DNA from: Pseudomonadota bacterium
Lineage (GTDB): Bacteria > Desulfobacterota > Desulfarculia > Desulfarculales > JAHJDS01
Assembly (NCBI GenBank): GCA_018812395.1
Contig: JAHJDS010000512.1
Coordinates: forward strand, 1 to 13,373
Direction: 5' to 3'
Length of the DNA stretch: 13,373 nt
Positions within the stretch are counted from its first letter, which is position 1. Each line of letters begins with the position of its first letter. The position numbers and the translations under genes were made by a program. Below are positions 1 to 6,701 of the stretch, piece by piece. The notes under the pieces were generated by a model. The model ran no database searches and was not told where the DNA came from. It saw nothing but the letters and a program-made list of their open reading frames with translations.

Positions 1-30
1 AGAACCAAGTGCCTCTTAACGGAAAGAATA

Positions 31-192
31 TCGCGAATCATTCGGGTGCTGAGTGGCACCGCGAATTACGCCCGTGCGGCTTCGCACTGGAGGCGGCGAG
101 CGCGGCCATGGTGTCAGCCGACCACCAAGCGATCGTCGCGAATCATTCGGGTGCCGAGTGGCACCGCGAATCATGCCCGTGGGGCTTCCCAC
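31..192 (+). repeat. Composite hairpin repeat, two tandem copies
   Basis: Two copies of a 57-bp unit lie at 31-87 and 136-192, differing at about five positions. Each unit holds two small hairpins, and each hairpin follows a CGCGAAT leader. The first hairpin is GGTGCY-gagt-GGCACC (45-60 and 150-165). The second is GTGCG-gctt-CGCAC at 74-87 and GTGGG-gctt-CCCAC at 179-192. In the second copy both arms of the stem changed together, so pairing is preserved. A GC-rich module (TGGAGGCGGCGAGCGCGGCC, 88-107) abuts the first copy. The same modules recur at 6149-6323, 6530-6621 and 7552-7649. The pair sits 4 bp past the stop codon of the SDR gene on the other strand. There is no T-run, so it is not a classic terminator. 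It is best described as a REP/BIME-like extragenic palindromic repeat. Confidence 0.85.
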
Positions 193-196
193 CACC

Positions 197-988
197 TCAG
201 GCGATGCCTCGGTAGAACCCCCCGTCAATGACGATCGACTGGCCGGTGATGAACCCCGCCTGCTCCGAGGCCAAAAAGGCGGCCAGGGCCCCGATCTCGG
301 ACGGCTCACCGAGACGGCCCACCGGGATCGTCGACTCCCACCCGGCAATCACCTCGGCCGGGCTCGCGCCCTTGTCCGCAGCGACTTTTTCGGCCAACTG
401 CTCCACCCGAGCGGTGCGGGTGTAACCCGGGCAGATGTTGTTGACCGTGATCTTGTCCGCAGCCAGCTCGTTGGCCAGACTCTTGGCCAGACCGATGACC
501 GCACTGCGCACGGCGTTGCTCAGGATCAGCCCAGCAAGAGGCCTTTTCACCGAAACCGAGGTCAGGTTGATAATCCGCCCCCACCCGGCTTGGCGCATGA
601 AAGGCACACCGGCTTGAATCAGGTTCACCCCGGACATGAAGTTCAGGTCCACGGCCCGTTGCCAGTCGTCCAGGTCAAAGTCGTCAAAAGTGCCGCCCGG
701 GGGGCCGCCGGCGTTGGTCACCAGGACGTCCAGGCGGCCGAATTTTTGGTGCGCCTGGTGGACGAATTTGGCGCCGGCCTCGAAGTCTGTCACGTCCAGG
801 CTTTCCGCAAGAACATTTGTTTTGTGGCGCGTCTCGATCTCGCGGGCGGTTTGTTCAAGCACTACTTTATCTCTGGCGCACAACGCCAGGTTCATCCCTT
901 CGCCGGCCAGGGCCTCGGCCACGGCCCGGCCCAATCCCCGGCTCGATCCGGCTACCACGGCCACCTTACCCGTCAGTCCCAGGTCCAT
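197..988 (-). CDS. SDR-family oxidoreductase (FabG-like) with atypical catalytic motif
   Basis: This 263-residue protein has the length and layout of a classical short-chain dehydrogenase/reductase, an NAD(P)-dependent cytoplasmic oxidoreductase. The Rossmann glycine motif is GSSRGLG at residues 14-20, the acidic D66 follows beta-3, and NAGG (92-95) is the usual structural motif. The catalytic Ser is probably S144. The expected YxxxK motif is replaced by S157-N-A-V-R161, so the catalytic Tyr and Lys are Ser and Arg. The C-terminal PG..T and GQSIVIDGG segments are normal. Similar S-N-A-x-R versions occur in a clade usually annotated as 3-oxoacyl-ACP reductase or SDR, so this is probably a family trait rather than decay. 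The start ATG at 988 is preceded by GAGGGGG. The gene stands alone, transcribed away from the ABC operon's 3' end. Substrate is unknown. Confidence 0.88.
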   Translation of the reverse strand: MDLGLTGKVAVVAGSSRGLGRAVAEALAGEGMNLALCARDKVVLEQTAREIETRHKTNVLAESLDVTDFEAGAKFVHQAHQKFGRLDVLVTNAGGPPGGTFDDFDLDDWQRAVDLNFMSGVNLIQAGVPFMRQAGWGRIINLTSVSVKRPLAGLILSNAVRSAVIGLAKSLANELAADKITVNNICPGYTRTARVEQLAEKVAADKGASPAEVIAGWESTIPVGRLGEPSEIGALAAFLASEQAGFITGQSIVIDGGFYRGIA

Positions 989-1034
989 TGTTGCCCCCTC
1001 GTGAGCATAGAAACGACTTTAAGTCCGATCTCAT

Positions 1035-1064
1035 TTATTACTTTATATATCAACACAACCTCAA
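1035..1064 (-). promoter_or_regulatory. Possible sigma70-type promoter for the SDR gene
   Basis: In the AT-rich gap between the SDR start and the ABC operon end, the minus strand reads TTGAGG (1064-1059), an 18-bp spacer, then TAATAA (1040-1035). Position and orientation fit transcription of the SDR gene, with a leader of roughly 40 nt. The region is rich in A and T, so chance matches are likely; alternatives such as TTGTGT overlap it. Confidence 0.3.
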
Positions 1065-1085
1065 CATATTGTAATTTATGGCTAT

Positions 1086-1102
1086 ATTCGTCACTGACGA
1101 AT
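1086..1102. promoter_or_regulatory. 17-bp palindrome, possible operator
   Basis: ATTCGTCA and its exact reverse complement TGACGAAT flank a single central base. The site overlaps the stop codon of the ABC gene (1091-1093) and lies about 20 bp upstream of the candidate SDR -35 element. An 8+1+8 dyad with essentially no loop is a poor RNA hairpin but a normal shape for a dimeric repressor site. No regulator gene is adjacent, so the operator role is inference. Confidence 0.4.
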
Positions 1103-3202
1103 TCCTGCTTGAAGTTTGACTAGTCGATGATATAGCCCTTTTTTGGCCATCAATTCCTGGTGACGGCCCTCCTCGGCCACCCTGCCCCGGGATAAAACGC
1201 AGATCTTGTCGGCCCGGCGGATGGTCGACAGCCGGTGGGCGATGACGATGGTCGTCCGGCCGGCCATGAGCCGGGGCAGGGCCTCCTGGATTCTACTCTC
1301 CGTGGCCGGGTCCACGGCCGAGGTGGCCTCATCCAGGATCAGCACCTGGGGCCGACGGACCAGGGCCCGGGCAAAGGCCAGGAGTTGTTTTTGTCCGGCC
1401 GACAGGGTCGCCCCGCCGCCGATCAGGACGTGGTCATAACCGCCCGGAAGGGAGGTGATGAAATCGTCGGCCCGCACCGCCCTGGCGGCATCGACGATCT
1501 CCTCCCGGCCGACCTCGCGGCCGGCGCCCAGGGCGATGTTTTCGGCCACGGTCGTGTCGAACAAAAAGACGTCCTGCATCACCAGCCCGGTTTGTGACAA
1601 GACGTCGTCTTGTCCCAGGTCCCTGATGTCCACGCCGTCCCACCGGATCCGGCCCGTATCAGGCAGGTAGAAGCGGAGCAGGAGATGGATCAGACTGGTC
1701 TTGCCCTCACCGGTGGTCCCGACCAGGGCCACCGTCTGGCCCGGTTCGGCCGTGAACGAGACATCATCCAACACCGGCTGATCCTCCCGGTAGCGGAAGC
1801 TGACGCCCTGAAACTCGATCCGGCCCGCCCTGCCACCCTCCCCGTGGGGCGGCGATTCCCCCTGCGGCAGGCGAGTATCGGTGTCCATGAGTTGAAAGAT
1901 GCGCTCGGCCGAGGCGTTGGCCGACTGGAGCAGGTTGTACTTCTCGGCCAGGTCCCGGATGGGCCGGAAAAACAGTTGAATATAGGCGATAAAGGCCACC
2001 AGGACGCCCAAGGAGAGTTGGTCCTGGATGACCTGGCCGCCGCCGTACCAGATGATGAGGCCCAGCCCCAGGGCCCCCATCAACTCGACCACCGGCCCGA
2101 ACAGGGCAAAGACGATCACCTGCCTCAGCCCGGCCCGGTACAGGGACTGGTTCAGGTCGTTGAACCGATCTTTCTGCCTGGGCACCTGGTTGAACAGGGT
2201 GGACTCGCGAATCCCGGACAAAAACTCCTGGATAAAGGCGTTCAGACGGGCCAGGCGGTCGCGCACCTGGCGGAAGGCCTGGCGGGAGAGCCTTGAAAAG
2301 ACCCAACTGGCCGCCAGGATCAACGGAATCAGCCCGAAACACCACCAGGCCAGCCGGGCGTCCATCCGGAGCATGACGATGATGATCCCCGCCAGCAGGA
2401 TCAGGTCCTGAAACAGGGTGTTGACCACGGCCTTGAACATCTCGGCGATGTTCTGGACGTCGTTGGTCGTCCGGGTGACCAGCCGTCCCATGGGTCGTTC
2501 CCGGAAAAAGGCCAACGATTGGCCCAGCAGATGGGTGAACAGGTCCATCCGCAGCCGATGCATCATCCGTTGCCCGGCCGCCTCGAGCAGGATCAACTGC
2601 CCGATCCAGGCCATCAGGTGGATTAGTGAGATGATCAGAAACGCCGCCCCCAGCCACCACAGGCCGCCCAGATTTTGGCCTCTGATCTGCCGGCGCAGTG
2701 ATCCAGGCAGGCGGGACAGGGCCTCATGGGTCAGGTACAGCCGGCCGCCGGCCACGGTAATCTTGTCCTGGTGGCCGCGCACGAGGGAGATCAACTCCGG
2801 CGTGGCCGTGGTCGAGTACACCCGCCGGCGGGAGACCACCCCCAGGCGCCGCAGGCGGGCGGCCAGGCGCGGGTCGAGTTTTTTGAAAAACTCGCCGGAC
2901 ATGTAACCCCGGTTCGGGCCGACGGCGATGTATCCCGGACTGGCCGTGGTTCGCCTTTTGTACTTTTGTGAAGACGGGCCCCACCTGAGCTGAAGGGCCG
3001 TGGGCACGATGTAGTCGTCCAGGGCCATTTTAGTCAAAAAAGGCAGGGCCAGATCAGCCGCCGAAACAAGCCCCACCAGCACGATGGCCGCCCCGAAGTG
3101 ACGCCAGTACTTGCGGCTGTAACTGAAAAGACGGCCCAAGAGTCGGAGATTGTAGCCCCGGCCCAACCGGCCCTCTTCCATGTAGCCGTAGTCACCGTGC
3201 AT
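1091..3202 (-). CDS. ABC exporter subunit with extracytoplasmic insert (catalytic-site half)
   Basis: This is a 703-residue half-transporter: an N-terminal type-I exporter membrane domain followed by a C-terminal ATPase. A roughly 115-residue hydrophilic insert (about residues 66-181) sits between the first two membrane segments, as in the BmrD-type subunit of heterodimeric exporters. In the ATPase, Walker A is GTTGEGKTS (495-503), the Q-loop is Q543, Walker B is VLILDE with catalytic E625, and the H-loop is H656. The signature is LSAGQ (600-604) rather than LSGGQ. The frame stays open to an ATG at 3274, but ATG 3202 gives an 11-bp overlap with the upstream subunit gene and has GGGAG about 10 nt upstream, so I chose it. 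It should pair with the product of 3192-4958 to export lipophilic compounds, drugs or lipids; the substrate cannot be read from sequence. Confidence 0.9.
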   Translation of the reverse strand: MHGDYGYMEEGRLGRGYNLRLLGRLFSYSRKYWRHFGAAIVLVGLVSAADLALPFLTKMALDDYIVPTALQLRWGPSSQKYKRRTTASPGYIAVGPNRGYMSGEFFKKLDPRLAARLRRLGVVSRRRVYSTTATPELISLVRGHQDKITVAGGRLYLTHEALSRLPGSLRRQIRGQNLGGLWWLGAAFLIISLIHLMAWIGQLILLEAAGQRMMHRLRMDLFTHLLGQSLAFFRERPMGRLVTRTTNDVQNIAEMFKAVVNTLFQDLILLAGIIIVMLRMDARLAWWCFGLIPLILAASWVFSRLSRQAFRQVRDRLARLNAFIQEFLSGIRESTLFNQVPRQKDRFNDLNQSLYRAGLRQVIVFALFGPVVELMGALGLGLIIWYGGGQVIQDQLSLGVLVAFIAYIQLFFRPIRDLAEKYNLLQSANASAERIFQLMDTDTRLPQGESPPHGEGGRAGRIEFQGVSFRYREDQPVLDDVSFTAEPGQTVALVGTTGEGKTSLIHLLLRFYLPDTGRIRWDGVDIRDLGQDDVLSQTGLVMQDVFLFDTTVAENIALGAGREVGREEIVDAARAVRADDFITSLPGGYDHVLIGGGATLSAGQKQLLAFARALVRRPQVLILDEATSAVDPATESRIQEALPRLMAGRTTIVIAHRLSTIRRADKICVLSRGRVAEEGRHQELMAKKGLYHRLVKLQAGIRQ

Positions 3203-4958
3203 CAAGGGTGTCTCCCGGGCCGCCCATTTCCTCGAGGAGCTGGAGGCGCTCAACGAGGGCGGCGTATGGTCCACCGGACGCGATCAACTCCGGAGGCGAT
3301 CCCTGGTCCACGATCCGTCCCTGGGCCAGCACGGCGACGTGATCACAGCGGGCCAGCACGGTCGGCCGGTGGGTGACCAGAAGCACGGTTCGGGTTCTGT
3401 CCTTTTCGAGAAGTCCGTCCAGGATCATCTGCTCGGTGAGGGCGTCCACGTGGGACAGGGCGTCGTCGGCCAGCAGGACCGGGGCGCCTGTCAGCCAGGC
3501 CCGGGCCAGGGCCACCCGCTGGCGCTGGCCCCCGGACAAGGTCAGCCCCCTTTCGCCGACCACGGTGTCCAGGCCGTCGGGAAATGATTTCAAATCCTTA
3601 TCCAATCCCGCCAGAGTGGCCGCGGCCCGGATGGCCTGGTCGTCCGCGTCGGGTCGGCCAAAGGCGATGTTGTGACGCACCGTGTCCGAGAACAGGAAGC
3701 TGTCCTGGGGCACCACGGCCAGCTTGGAGCGTAGCGAGGCCAGGTCCAGGTCCCGAATGTCCACCCCGTCCAGGGAGACCCGGCCGGCCGGGACCTCGTA
3801 CAGCCGCCCGATCAGCCCCAGCAAGGTCGATTTGCCCGACCCGGTGGGACCGGTCAGGCCGGTGATCTTGCCCGGCTGGACAATCAAGTTCACTCCCGAC
3901 AGGACCGCACGGTCCGAGCCGGAATAAGTGAAGTCCAGGTTGTTAATACTTATTTCACCGGGTCCATCCGGAGCCGGCCGGGTCTGGGCGGCGTTTTTCA
4001 CTTCCGGCTGGGTGTTCAGGATCTCTTCCAGACGGGCCAGGGAGGCCGCCCCCCGCTGGACCAGGCTGATGACCCATCCCAGGGCCATCATCGGCCAGCT
4101 CAGCAGGGCCAAGTAGGCCCCAAAGGCGACAAAATCACCGGGGGTGATCGCCAGATTGATGGTCAGCCGGCCGCCGAAGAGCAGCACCGCTGCGGCGCTG
4201 AGGTGGGTGAAAAAGAGCATCACCGGAAAGAACAGGCCCGAGGCGCGGACTAACTTAATGTTATTCCTAACATAATCTCGCCCGGCCTCGTCCAGGTGGG
4301 CCGTGACCGGGCCTTGGGCCTGGTAGGCCTGGATCAAATGAACGCCCGCGTAATCCTGGCGGACCATTTCGGTCAGCCCGGAAAAGGCGGCCTGGACCGT
4401 GGTGAAACGGCGATGGGTCAGCCTCGATAGCCGACGGGTGATGAGGACCAACAGCGGCATGGGCAAGATGGCGATCAGGGTCAGCCCCGGGTGAATCCAG
4501 AGCATGAACCCAATGGCCGCCAGGCCCAGGAAGATACCGTCCACAAAGGCGACCATCCCGATCCCGACCGACATCCTAACCGCGTCCATGTCGTTGGTCA
4601 GGCGGGCCATGAGGTCGCCGTGGGGCATTTTATGGAAAAATCCGATAGATAACGTGCTGAGATGCCCCAAAACTTTGCCCCTCAGGTCACGCTCGACCTG
4701 ACGGGCCTGCCCCAGGACCATCCGCCGCCAGACCAGACGCAGCAAGGCCATGACCAGGCCCAGCAGGACGATCACGCCCGCCTGCCACAGCAGACTCAGC
4801 GTCGTGGCCTGATCCAGGGTCAACTGGTCCACCGCCCTCTTGATCAGCCGCGGGATGAAAAGCTGGGCCAAATCCACCAGGACCAGGGCCAGGAGGCCAA
4901 TGGCGATCACCCATTTGCGGCGCAGCAGGTACGGTATGAGCAGGCGGAAGCTTTTCAT
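3192..4958 (-). CDS. ABC exporter subunit (degenerate-site half)
   Basis: This 588-residue half-transporter has six predicted membrane helices (about residues 15-300) and an ATPase domain. Walker A is GPTGSGKST (370-378), the Q-loop is Q418, the signature is a perfect LSGGQ (474-478), and the H-loop is H530. Walker B reads VLLADD, so the catalytic Glu is Asp (D499). Together with the downstream subunit (Glu present, signature LSAGQ) this gives one complete ATP site and one degenerate site, the pattern of heterodimeric exporters such as TM287/288 and BmrCD. The start ATG at 4958 has AAGG close upstream. It is first in a two-gene operon, overlapping the next gene by 11 bp. The gap upstream (4959-5141) is AT-rich and holds the divergent small gene's start region; I could not fix a promoter there. 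Confidence 0.92.
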   Translation of the reverse strand: MKSFRLLIPYLLRRKWVIAIGLLALVLVDLAQLFIPRLIKRAVDQLTLDQATTLSLLWQAGVIVLLGLVMALLRLVWRRMVLGQARQVERDLRGKVLGHLSTLSIGFFHKMPHGDLMARLTNDMDAVRMSVGIGMVAFVDGIFLGLAAIGFMLWIHPGLTLIAILPMPLLVLITRRLSRLTHRRFTTVQAAFSGLTEMVRQDYAGVHLIQAYQAQGPVTAHLDEAGRDYVRNNIKLVRASGLFFPVMLFFTHLSAAAVLLFGGRLTINLAITPGDFVAFGAYLALLSWPMMALGWVISLVQRGAASLARLEEILNTQPEVKNAAQTRPAPDGPGEISINNLDFTYSGSDRAVLSGVNLIVQPGKITGLTGPTGSGKSTLLGLIGRLYEVPAGRVSLDGVDIRDLDLASLRSKLAVVPQDSFLFSDTVRHNIAFGRPDADDQAIRAAATLAGLDKDLKSFPDGLDTVVGERGLTLSGGQRQRVALARAWLTGAPVLLADDALSHVDALTEQMILDGLLEKDRTRTVLLVTHRPTVLARCDHVAVLAQGRIVDQGSPPELIASGGPYAALVERLQLLEEMGGPGDTLDAR

Positions 4959-5147
4959 GACCTTGGCATCATCGGCGTCCGGTTGCAGGGGTTATGGCCT
5001 GAAATTTACACCAAATAAGTCTGATTGGCGATGATTGCCGGCTAACATACCTATATAAATAAACTTTTTAGATGGGTGATTTGGCGCCTGGATCATTGAT
5101 TTTCCCCGCCCGATGATTATCGTACGGGTCGAAGGAGGTCGATGCAA

Positions 5148-5285
5148 ATGGAACCTCAACTCAAGACCGTCATCAGGTGGGACGAGATCGACGCCTGCCT
5201 TAGAAATTTTAAGACTCCGGAAGAGTGCCGGCCCACTGAACCGGATTGGAAAGAGGCCCTTAGACGGGTCGTTTCGGAAAACTGA
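5148..5285 (+). CDS. Small hypothetical protein, 45 residues
   Basis: A short reading frame starts at ATG 5148 and ends at TGA 5283-5285. A near-perfect Shine-Dalgarno, AAGGAGGT (5132-5139), lies 9 nt before this ATG; an in-frame ATG at 5142 would add two residues (M-Q) but sits only 3 nt from the GGAGG. The protein begins MEPQLKTVIRWDEIDACL, is charged and helix-prone, has two Cys (residues 17 and 27), a TPEEC segment, and no signal peptide or membrane segment. The codons are typical of the neighbourhood. It is transcribed away from the ABC operon and towards a rho-independent terminator at 5432-5461, which supports a real transcription unit. I do not recognise the family. It could be a small regulator or partner protein, but nothing in the sequence proves a function. 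Confidence 0.6.
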   Translation: MEPQLKTVIRWDEIDACLRNFKTPEECRPTEPDWKEALRRVVSEN

Positions 5286-5330
5286 TATTCACTCGTTTTC
5301 CTTCCCCAAACCCTTACCTCACCGGCAAAG

Positions 5331-5364
5331 CAGGCGCCGACGAAGTGGCGCCGGCCGGCGCGGA
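5331..5364 (+). repeat. Partial GC-rich repeat module
   Basis: The 23 bp at 5331-5353 are identical to 6530-6552. They contain GGCGCC-gacgaagt-GGCGCC, a 6-bp stem with an 8-nt loop. The right part (5345-5364) resembles the TGGAGGCGGCGAGCGCGG module of the dispersed repeat family. It lies in the 3' untranslated region of the small gene, upstream of the terminator. Confidence 0.65.
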
Positions 5365-5431
5365 CGAGAAAAAACGGCCTGACGAGTAGTCTATCGCGAA
5401 CCAAATGGCGGCCACTGCCGCCCTCCCCCCC

Positions 5432-5461
5432 AGGCCCGGTCATCAGACCGGGCCTTTTTTT
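5432..5461 (+). terminator. Rho-independent terminator (plus strand)
   Basis: A perfect 10-bp stem AGGCCCGGTC/GACCGGGCCT closes a 4-nt loop and runs into a T tract (5454-5461) on the plus strand. It should end transcription from the small gene at 5148-5285. The loop contains the stop codon of the convergent yhhQ gene (5443-5445), and the stem's right arm encodes its last residues. On the minus strand the hairpin is followed by a G run, so it is one-directional. Confidence 0.9.
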
Positions 5462-6102
5462 GGCCGGCCGATGGCCCAGACCGCCCCGTAAACCAGCGGC
5501 GTATCCAAAACGGCGATAGCCAGCTTGACCAGGTACTGGCCGATGATCATCGGGACTACCGGCATGACGCCCCAAAAGGCGATTGAGATGAACAGGATCG
5601 TGTCGATGGCCTGGGAGACCATGGTCGAGCCGGTGTTGCGCAGCCAGAGGTATTTTCCTTTGGTCCGGACCCTCATCCAGTGAAACAGGATCAGGTCGTT
5701 CATCTGCGACACCAGATAGGCCACCAGCGAGGCGATGATGATCCGGAGCGTGGCCCCGAGTACGGACGAGAAGGCGGCCTGCCCCTTCCAGAAAGGGGCC
5801 GCCGGGACCTTGATCGCCACCCAGGCCAGGGCGTAGAAGATCACCAGGGCCCCGAAACCGGCCCAGACCACCTGCCTGGCCCGGGCCTTGCCCCAGACCT
5901 CGCTGATCACGTCGGTGCAGGCAAATGTGACGGCGTAGGCCAGGACCCCGGCCGGAAAGGTCAGGCCGAACAGATGCACCGGCTTGACGGCCAGGACGGC
6001 CGAGCCGACCAGGCACCCGGCAAACACGGTGGCGAGCACGGTGAAGGCCCCGGGCCGCCATGTGGTTGGCGCTGGATGTACGACAGTTCCTGATTCGGGC
6101 AT
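5443..6102 (-). CDS. yhhQ: Queuosine precursor transporter (YhhQ/VUT family)
   Basis: This 219-residue polytopic membrane protein matches the YhhQ/QPT family (PF02592), which imports preQ0/preQ1 or related bases for making the tRNA modification queuosine. About six hydrophobic segments are visible (roughly residues 18-38, 47-63, 79-99, 117-135, 165-180, 186-212). Family signatures are TDVISEVWGK (63-72) and LRNTGSTMVSQAIDT (154-168), whose polar residues probably line the transport path. The start ATG at 6102 has no clear Shine-Dalgarno; the next possibilities would cut the hydrophilic N-terminus, which is variable in the family. No queuosine synthesis gene is nearby, and I see no preQ1 riboswitch fold upstream. 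The upstream region is instead occupied by hairpin repeats from 6149 on. Confidence 0.9.
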   Translation of the reverse strand: MPESGTVVHPAPTTWRPGAFTVLATVFAGCLVGSAVLAVKPVHLFGLTFPAGVLAYAVTFACTDVISEVWGKARARQVVWAGFGALVIFYALAWVAIKVPAAPFWKGQAAFSSVLGATLRIIIASLVAYLVSQMNDLILFHWMRVRTKGKYLWLRNTGSTMVSQAIDTILFISIAFWGVMPVVPMIIGQYLVKLAIAVLDTPLVYGAVWAIGRPKKGPV

Positions 6103-6148
6103 GGTGTTAATTGTGACCCGGAATAGACTCGCTCGTCAAGGAGCGGTG

Positions 6149-6323
6149 GTGCGAAGCCGCACGGGCGTAATTCGCGGGGAACGGTGGTGGTATGCCAGTG
6201 TCACGTCCGCGCTCACCGCCTCCAGTGCGTAGCCGCACGGGCGTGATTCCCGGTGGACTTTTTTTGGCCCGTCAGCCTTCCGGCCGCGCTCGCCGCCTCC
6301 ATTTCATTTCGGCTCCGCTGTAC
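6149..6323 (-). repeat. REP/BIME-like repeat cluster, inverted relative to the left-end cluster
   Basis: Read on the minus strand, the order is: GC-rich module with its extended 42-bp form (6323-6282), variant hairpin unit (6252-6225, stem GTGCG with loop GCTA), GC-rich module (6224-6207), and exact 28-bp hairpin unit (6176-6149). The 28-bp copy is identical to those at 60-87, 6594-6621 and 7622-7649. The variant unit abuts a GC-rich module with no gap, exactly as at 87/88. The extended module starts GTACAGCGGAGCCGAAAT and matches 7552-7593. This fills the space upstream of yhhQ. Confidence 0.8.
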
Positions 6324-6529
6324 ATAGAGAGCGTAGCGCTTTGCCGCAAGGTATGATCGAGCAAGTTTAGCCACAGCCCAAATCAGGTGGCCAGCCCGGC
6401 CCTCTCAAAACAAGTGGGCTGAGGCTCGCCGATCACCAGCTTCGGGCAAGAACACACATTCTCCACCCCGCCCGCCATCTGTCTAAACTTAATCTCCAGC
6501 GACCCTATCTCGATCGGCCTGACGAGCCG
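6324..6529. other. Non-coding stretch, no convincing gene
   Basis: Between repeat clusters I see no gene with a ribosome binding site, no RNA gene and no terminator. AGCG-tag-CGCT near 6330-6340 is a small palindrome. A minus-strand frame at 6383-6478 (31 codons, Cys-Ser-Cys near its start) has codon choice like the genome but no well-placed Shine-Dalgarno, so I do not call it. The whole 6103-6701 gap is therefore repeats plus unassigned sequence. Confidence 0.5.
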
Positions 6530-6621
6530 CAGGCGCCGACGAAGTGGCGCCGACAAGCGCGGCCGTGATGTACGCAACCCACCAAACGTTGACCGCGAAT
6601 TACGCCCGTGCGGCTTCGCAC
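6530..6621 (+). repeat. Repeat cluster: GC-rich module plus exact 28-bp hairpin unit
   Basis: The 23 bp at 6530-6552 are identical to 5331-5353, including the GGCGCC stem pair. The module continues as TGGCGCCGACAAGCGCGGCC (6545-6564). After about 30 bp comes an exact copy of the 28-bp unit (6594-6621) with the GTGCG-gctt-CGCAC hairpin (6608-6621). It lies downstream of the TVP38-family gene's stop on the opposite strand. Confidence 0.8.
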
Positions 6622-6701
6622 CGGGCCGTGGCTCGCCGACCGCCTGCCCGGGCACGAACGCCAGACATTTCAATTACGTTTCGGACGCCTTGTCGCGGAA
6701 A

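Noticed and set aside
31..192. CRISPR-like array
   Set aside because: The repeats are two composite hairpin units, with further copies dispersed on both strands and no regular spacers or cas genes.
53..1123. Long plus-strand open frame opposite the SDR gene
   Set aside because: It is antisense to a clear SDR gene, has no family resemblance, and results from the high GC content of the codon positions.
3203..3274. Earlier ATG at 3274 for the second ABC subunit
   Set aside because: It would overlap the upstream gene by 83 bp and adds a low-complexity Ser-rich leader; ATG 3202 fits family length and operon spacing.
6103..6148. Possible preQ1 riboswitch upstream of yhhQ
   Set aside because: No preQ1 consensus (C-rich loop and A-rich tail pairing) is visible; the space is short and followed by REP-like hairpins.
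6383..6478. 31-codon minus-strand frame with a Cys-Ser-Cys motif
   Set aside because: Codon choice is plausible, but no well-spaced Shine-Dalgarno is present and no family is recognised; its longer upstream extension is made of repeat sequence.
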